Positions 63,938 through 64,000 of a stretch of DNA of 64,000 nt are shown here, one piece after another. The first letter of the stretch is position 1, and each line of letters opens with the position of its first letter. The stretch covers positions 140,722 to 204,721 of the forward strand of contig NZ_JAAKEC010000003.1 in the NCBI RefSeq assembly GCF_011038975.1, given 5' to 3'. The notes beneath the pieces were generated by a model. It was not told where the DNA came from. It worked only from the letters and a program-made list of their open reading frames with translations, and did no database searches. The DNA comes from Adlercreutzia sp. ZJ176 (GTDB taxonomy: Bacteria > Actinomycetota > Coriobacteriia > Coriobacteriales > Eggerthellaceae). The translations under genes and the position numbers were made by a program.

Positions 63938-64000
63938 TCTTGCCGCCTCCCCCGCGCTTCTTCGCTGATTTGAAGAATCCTCTCGACCTCCGAACAAAGT

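Overview
The window looks like the chromosome of a high-GC actinobacterium. The best guess is a gut-type member of the Coriobacteriia (Eggerthellaceae-like), inferred from protein sequences and gene order; no rRNA or marker search could be run. Nearly every real gene is on the minus strand. Many neighbouring genes overlap by 4 bases (ATGA or GTGA), so they form long translationally coupled operons.

Layout, from low to high coordinate. 1-2.2 kb: a thiamine-precursor ABC uptake operon behind a TPP riboswitch, an attenuator and a recognisable promoter. 2.4-5.3 kb: uvrA. 5.5-5.9 kb: a tiny ORF and a toxin-like remnant. 5.9-13.8 kb: xer recombinase, trmFO, a RadC/JAB-like protein with a 51-aa partner, dprA, comM, yraN, rnhB, rplS. 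14.1-19.3 kb: a five-gene nickel/peptide-type ABC transporter whose promoter carries two NikR-like palindromes. 19.6-23 kb: azlCD, dgt, mtnA. 23.2-26.9 kb: pyruvate phosphate dikinase and its regulatory kinase/phosphatase. 27-32.8 kb: glyS, glyQ, lepB, trmD, rimM, khpA, rpsP. 33.1-37.1 kb: an FHA protein, a membrane Ser/Thr kinase and an anchored protein, sitting between rpsP and ffh. 37.2-41.5 kb: ffh, an HTH-like protein, carbonic anhydrase, a GNAT acetyltransferase, ftsY. 41.6-46.6 kb: a lower-GC accessory island (toxin-antitoxin pair, antitoxin-tail duplications, a 24-residue repeat protein, an AAA ATPase). 46.7-52.7 kb: smc, rnc, plsX, rpmF. 52.9-55.1 kb: rhaD and a second DUF4143-type ATPase behind three evenly spaced palindromes. 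55.2-61.3 kb: cydC, cydD, a DUF2344 protein, glf. 61.3-64 kb: gene remnants, two small hypothetical genes and an Abi-family protein.

Functionally the window is mostly housekeeping: translation, tRNA modification, SRP targeting, chromosome segregation, repair and DNA uptake. The common order rpmF-plsX-rnc-smc-ftsY-ffh-rpsP-rimM-trmD is still recognisable. It is interrupted twice, by the accessory island between smc and ftsY and by the FHA/kinase operon between ffh and rpsP.

The least ordinary signals are a roughly 126-bp palindromic element lying in frame inside trmD, three copies of an antitoxin gene tail in the island, a 3 x 32-bp operator array upstream of an ATPase gene, paired NikR-like sites, and an FtsY whose acidic domain is at the C-terminus.
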